Source: Clostridia bacterium (lineage in GTDB: Bacteria; Bacillota; DSM-521; Neomoorellales; Neomoorellaceae). Taken from it: DNA of 7,069 bases. Position numbers and translations under genes: made by a program. Below, one piece after another: positions 6,750 to 7,069 of the stretch; the stretch's first letter is position 1; each line of letters begins with the position of its first letter. Under the pieces are notes generated by a model. The model saw nothing but the letters and a program-made list of their open reading frames with translations, was not told the DNA's origin and searched no databases. The DNA lies in assembly GCA_030445875.1 (NCBI GenBank), contig JASUSX010000114.1, forward strand, positions 1-7,069. The letters are read 5' to 3'.

Positions 6750-6880
6750 CCAGAACGCCGAATTTCCTGGATGAAAGCGGGGGAACCATTCTCCGGGGTT
6801 AATCTTCGTTGCTCACCAGCAACGAAGTAGGGCTACCTTACAGCCCGCACCCGTCAGCTAACCTCGCAGGCGTGGGAAGG
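6750..6880 (+). ncRNA. Cyclic di-AMP riboswitch (ydaO/yuaA type)
   Basis: This leader matches the ydaO/yuaA aptamer, which binds c-di-AMP and usually turns expression off. Conserved stretches in order are GCCGAAT near the start, AGCGGGGGAACC (6776-6787), CCGGGGTTAATCTTC, GAAGTAGGG, and the diagnostic CCCGTCAGCTAACCTCG (6850-6866) followed by CAGGCGT. The closing stem P1 is ACGCC (6755-6759) with GGCGT (6869-6873). A peripheral hairpin of 10 perfect pairs (6804-6813 with 6818-6827, loop CACC) sits where the family tolerates variable length. Known targets of this class include cell-wall hydrolases, potassium and osmolyte transporters; the gene downstream here encodes an exported protein, fitting the cell-wall group. 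The exact outer boundaries are approximate. Confidence 0.93.
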
Positions 6881-6884
6881 GGGT

Positions 6885-6940
6885 GGCTTTTCCTATCCGG
6901 CCCGGCGTTAAAGGAAAAAACAGAGGGAGGAGTTTTTTTT
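6885..6940 (+). promoter_or_regulatory. Probable riboswitch expression platform
   Basis: Between aptamer and gene, one pyrimidine segment (CTTTTCC, 6887-6893) can pair in two exclusive ways. It can pair with AGGAAAA (6912-6918, seven pairs using TTTTCCT at 6888-6894), or with GGAGGAG (6926-6932, seven pairs including two G-U), which is the ribosome-binding site and is followed by eight T residues. The second fold would hide the site and could also act as a weak terminator. In addition, GGCGTT (6904-6909) can compete with the P1 strand for AACGCC (6754-6759). Pairings are seen; the switching model is inference. Confidence 0.45.
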
Positions 6941-7069
6941 GCTGCCCAAAGTTAAAGCGCCGGCCGTATTGCTGGCTGTCCTGTTGCTCCTGGCTAACCT
7001 GGCCATTGCACCGGCCCAACCGGTCCAGGCTGCTACTTATTACAGCAACTACTACGCCTTTTCCCGTAT
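6939..7069 (+). CDS. Exported protein under c-di-AMP riboswitch control, 5' end only
   Basis: The window holds only the first 43 codons of this gene, and I cannot name its family. Reading from TTG at 6939, the product starts MLPKVKAPAVLLAVLLLLA, with lysines at 4 and 6, a hydrophobic core to about residue 23, and a likely signal peptidase I site after VQA (AQPVQA, before ATYYSNYYAFSRY). It is therefore probably secreted or wall-associated. The start is supported by GGGAGGAG (6925-6932) 6 bases upstream; there is no ATG nearby in frame. The tyrosine-rich mature start resembles no domain I can identify. Genes behind this riboswitch class are often peptidoglycan hydrolases or resuscitation-type wall enzymes, so such a role is a reasonable guess only. 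The frame is open to the window edge. Confidence 0.8.
   Translation, partial: MLPKVKAPAVLLAVLLLLANLAIAPAQPVQAATYYSNYYAFSR

Overview
This window looks like part of a moderately GC-rich chromosome from a spore-forming, probably thermophilic Firmicute. Gene content and order (yebC, a BofC-like gene, ruvC-ruvA-ruvB, a DUF2905 gene, sigI-rsgI, queA) together with a c-di-AMP (ydaO/yuaA-type) riboswitch suggest a Moorella-like Clostridia member. That assignment is inference from memory of gene order and sequence style; no database search was run.

Layout. Almost everything from base 1 to about 6590 is transcribed on the minus strand, so the gene order in transcription runs right to left. A recognisable promoter (6557-6586) drives yebC (start 6522), followed by a membrane-anchored BofC-like protein (start 5693). 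An intrinsic terminator (5093-5122) separates these two from a tightly packed group: ruvC (5034), ruvA (4534), ruvB (3902), a small DUF2905 membrane protein (2876), sigI (2594), rsgI (1879) and queA (697, cut by the left window edge). Stop and start codons overlap at ruvC/ruvA, ruvA/ruvB and sigI/rsgI, and rsgI/queA are 6 bases apart, so translational coupling and one transcript are likely. Several genes use GTG or TTG starts.

The right end is divergent. A plus-strand promoter (6690-6718) leads into a c-di-AMP riboswitch (core 6755-6873), whose downstream leader ends in a strong ribosome-binding site and a TTG-started gene for an exported protein. Only its signal peptide and first mature residues are in the window.

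How the genes fit together. RuvA, RuvB and RuvC form the Holliday-junction migration and resolution machine. QueA makes epoxyqueuosine in tRNA; queA commonly sits beside ruvAB and tgt in Firmicutes. YebC is a conserved translation or transcription-associated factor, and BofC-type proteins act in sporulation signalling. SigI-RsgI is a transmembrane sigma/anti-sigma pair that senses envelope, heat or polysaccharide signals in relatives; its placement inside this housekeeping cluster is the least ordinary part of the layout. No mobile element, CRISPR array, tRNA or rRNA was seen. I found no clearly undescribed system; the most interesting items are regulatory (riboswitch expression platform, ruvC leader hairpin), the RsgI architecture, and a striking excess of the CCWGG word.
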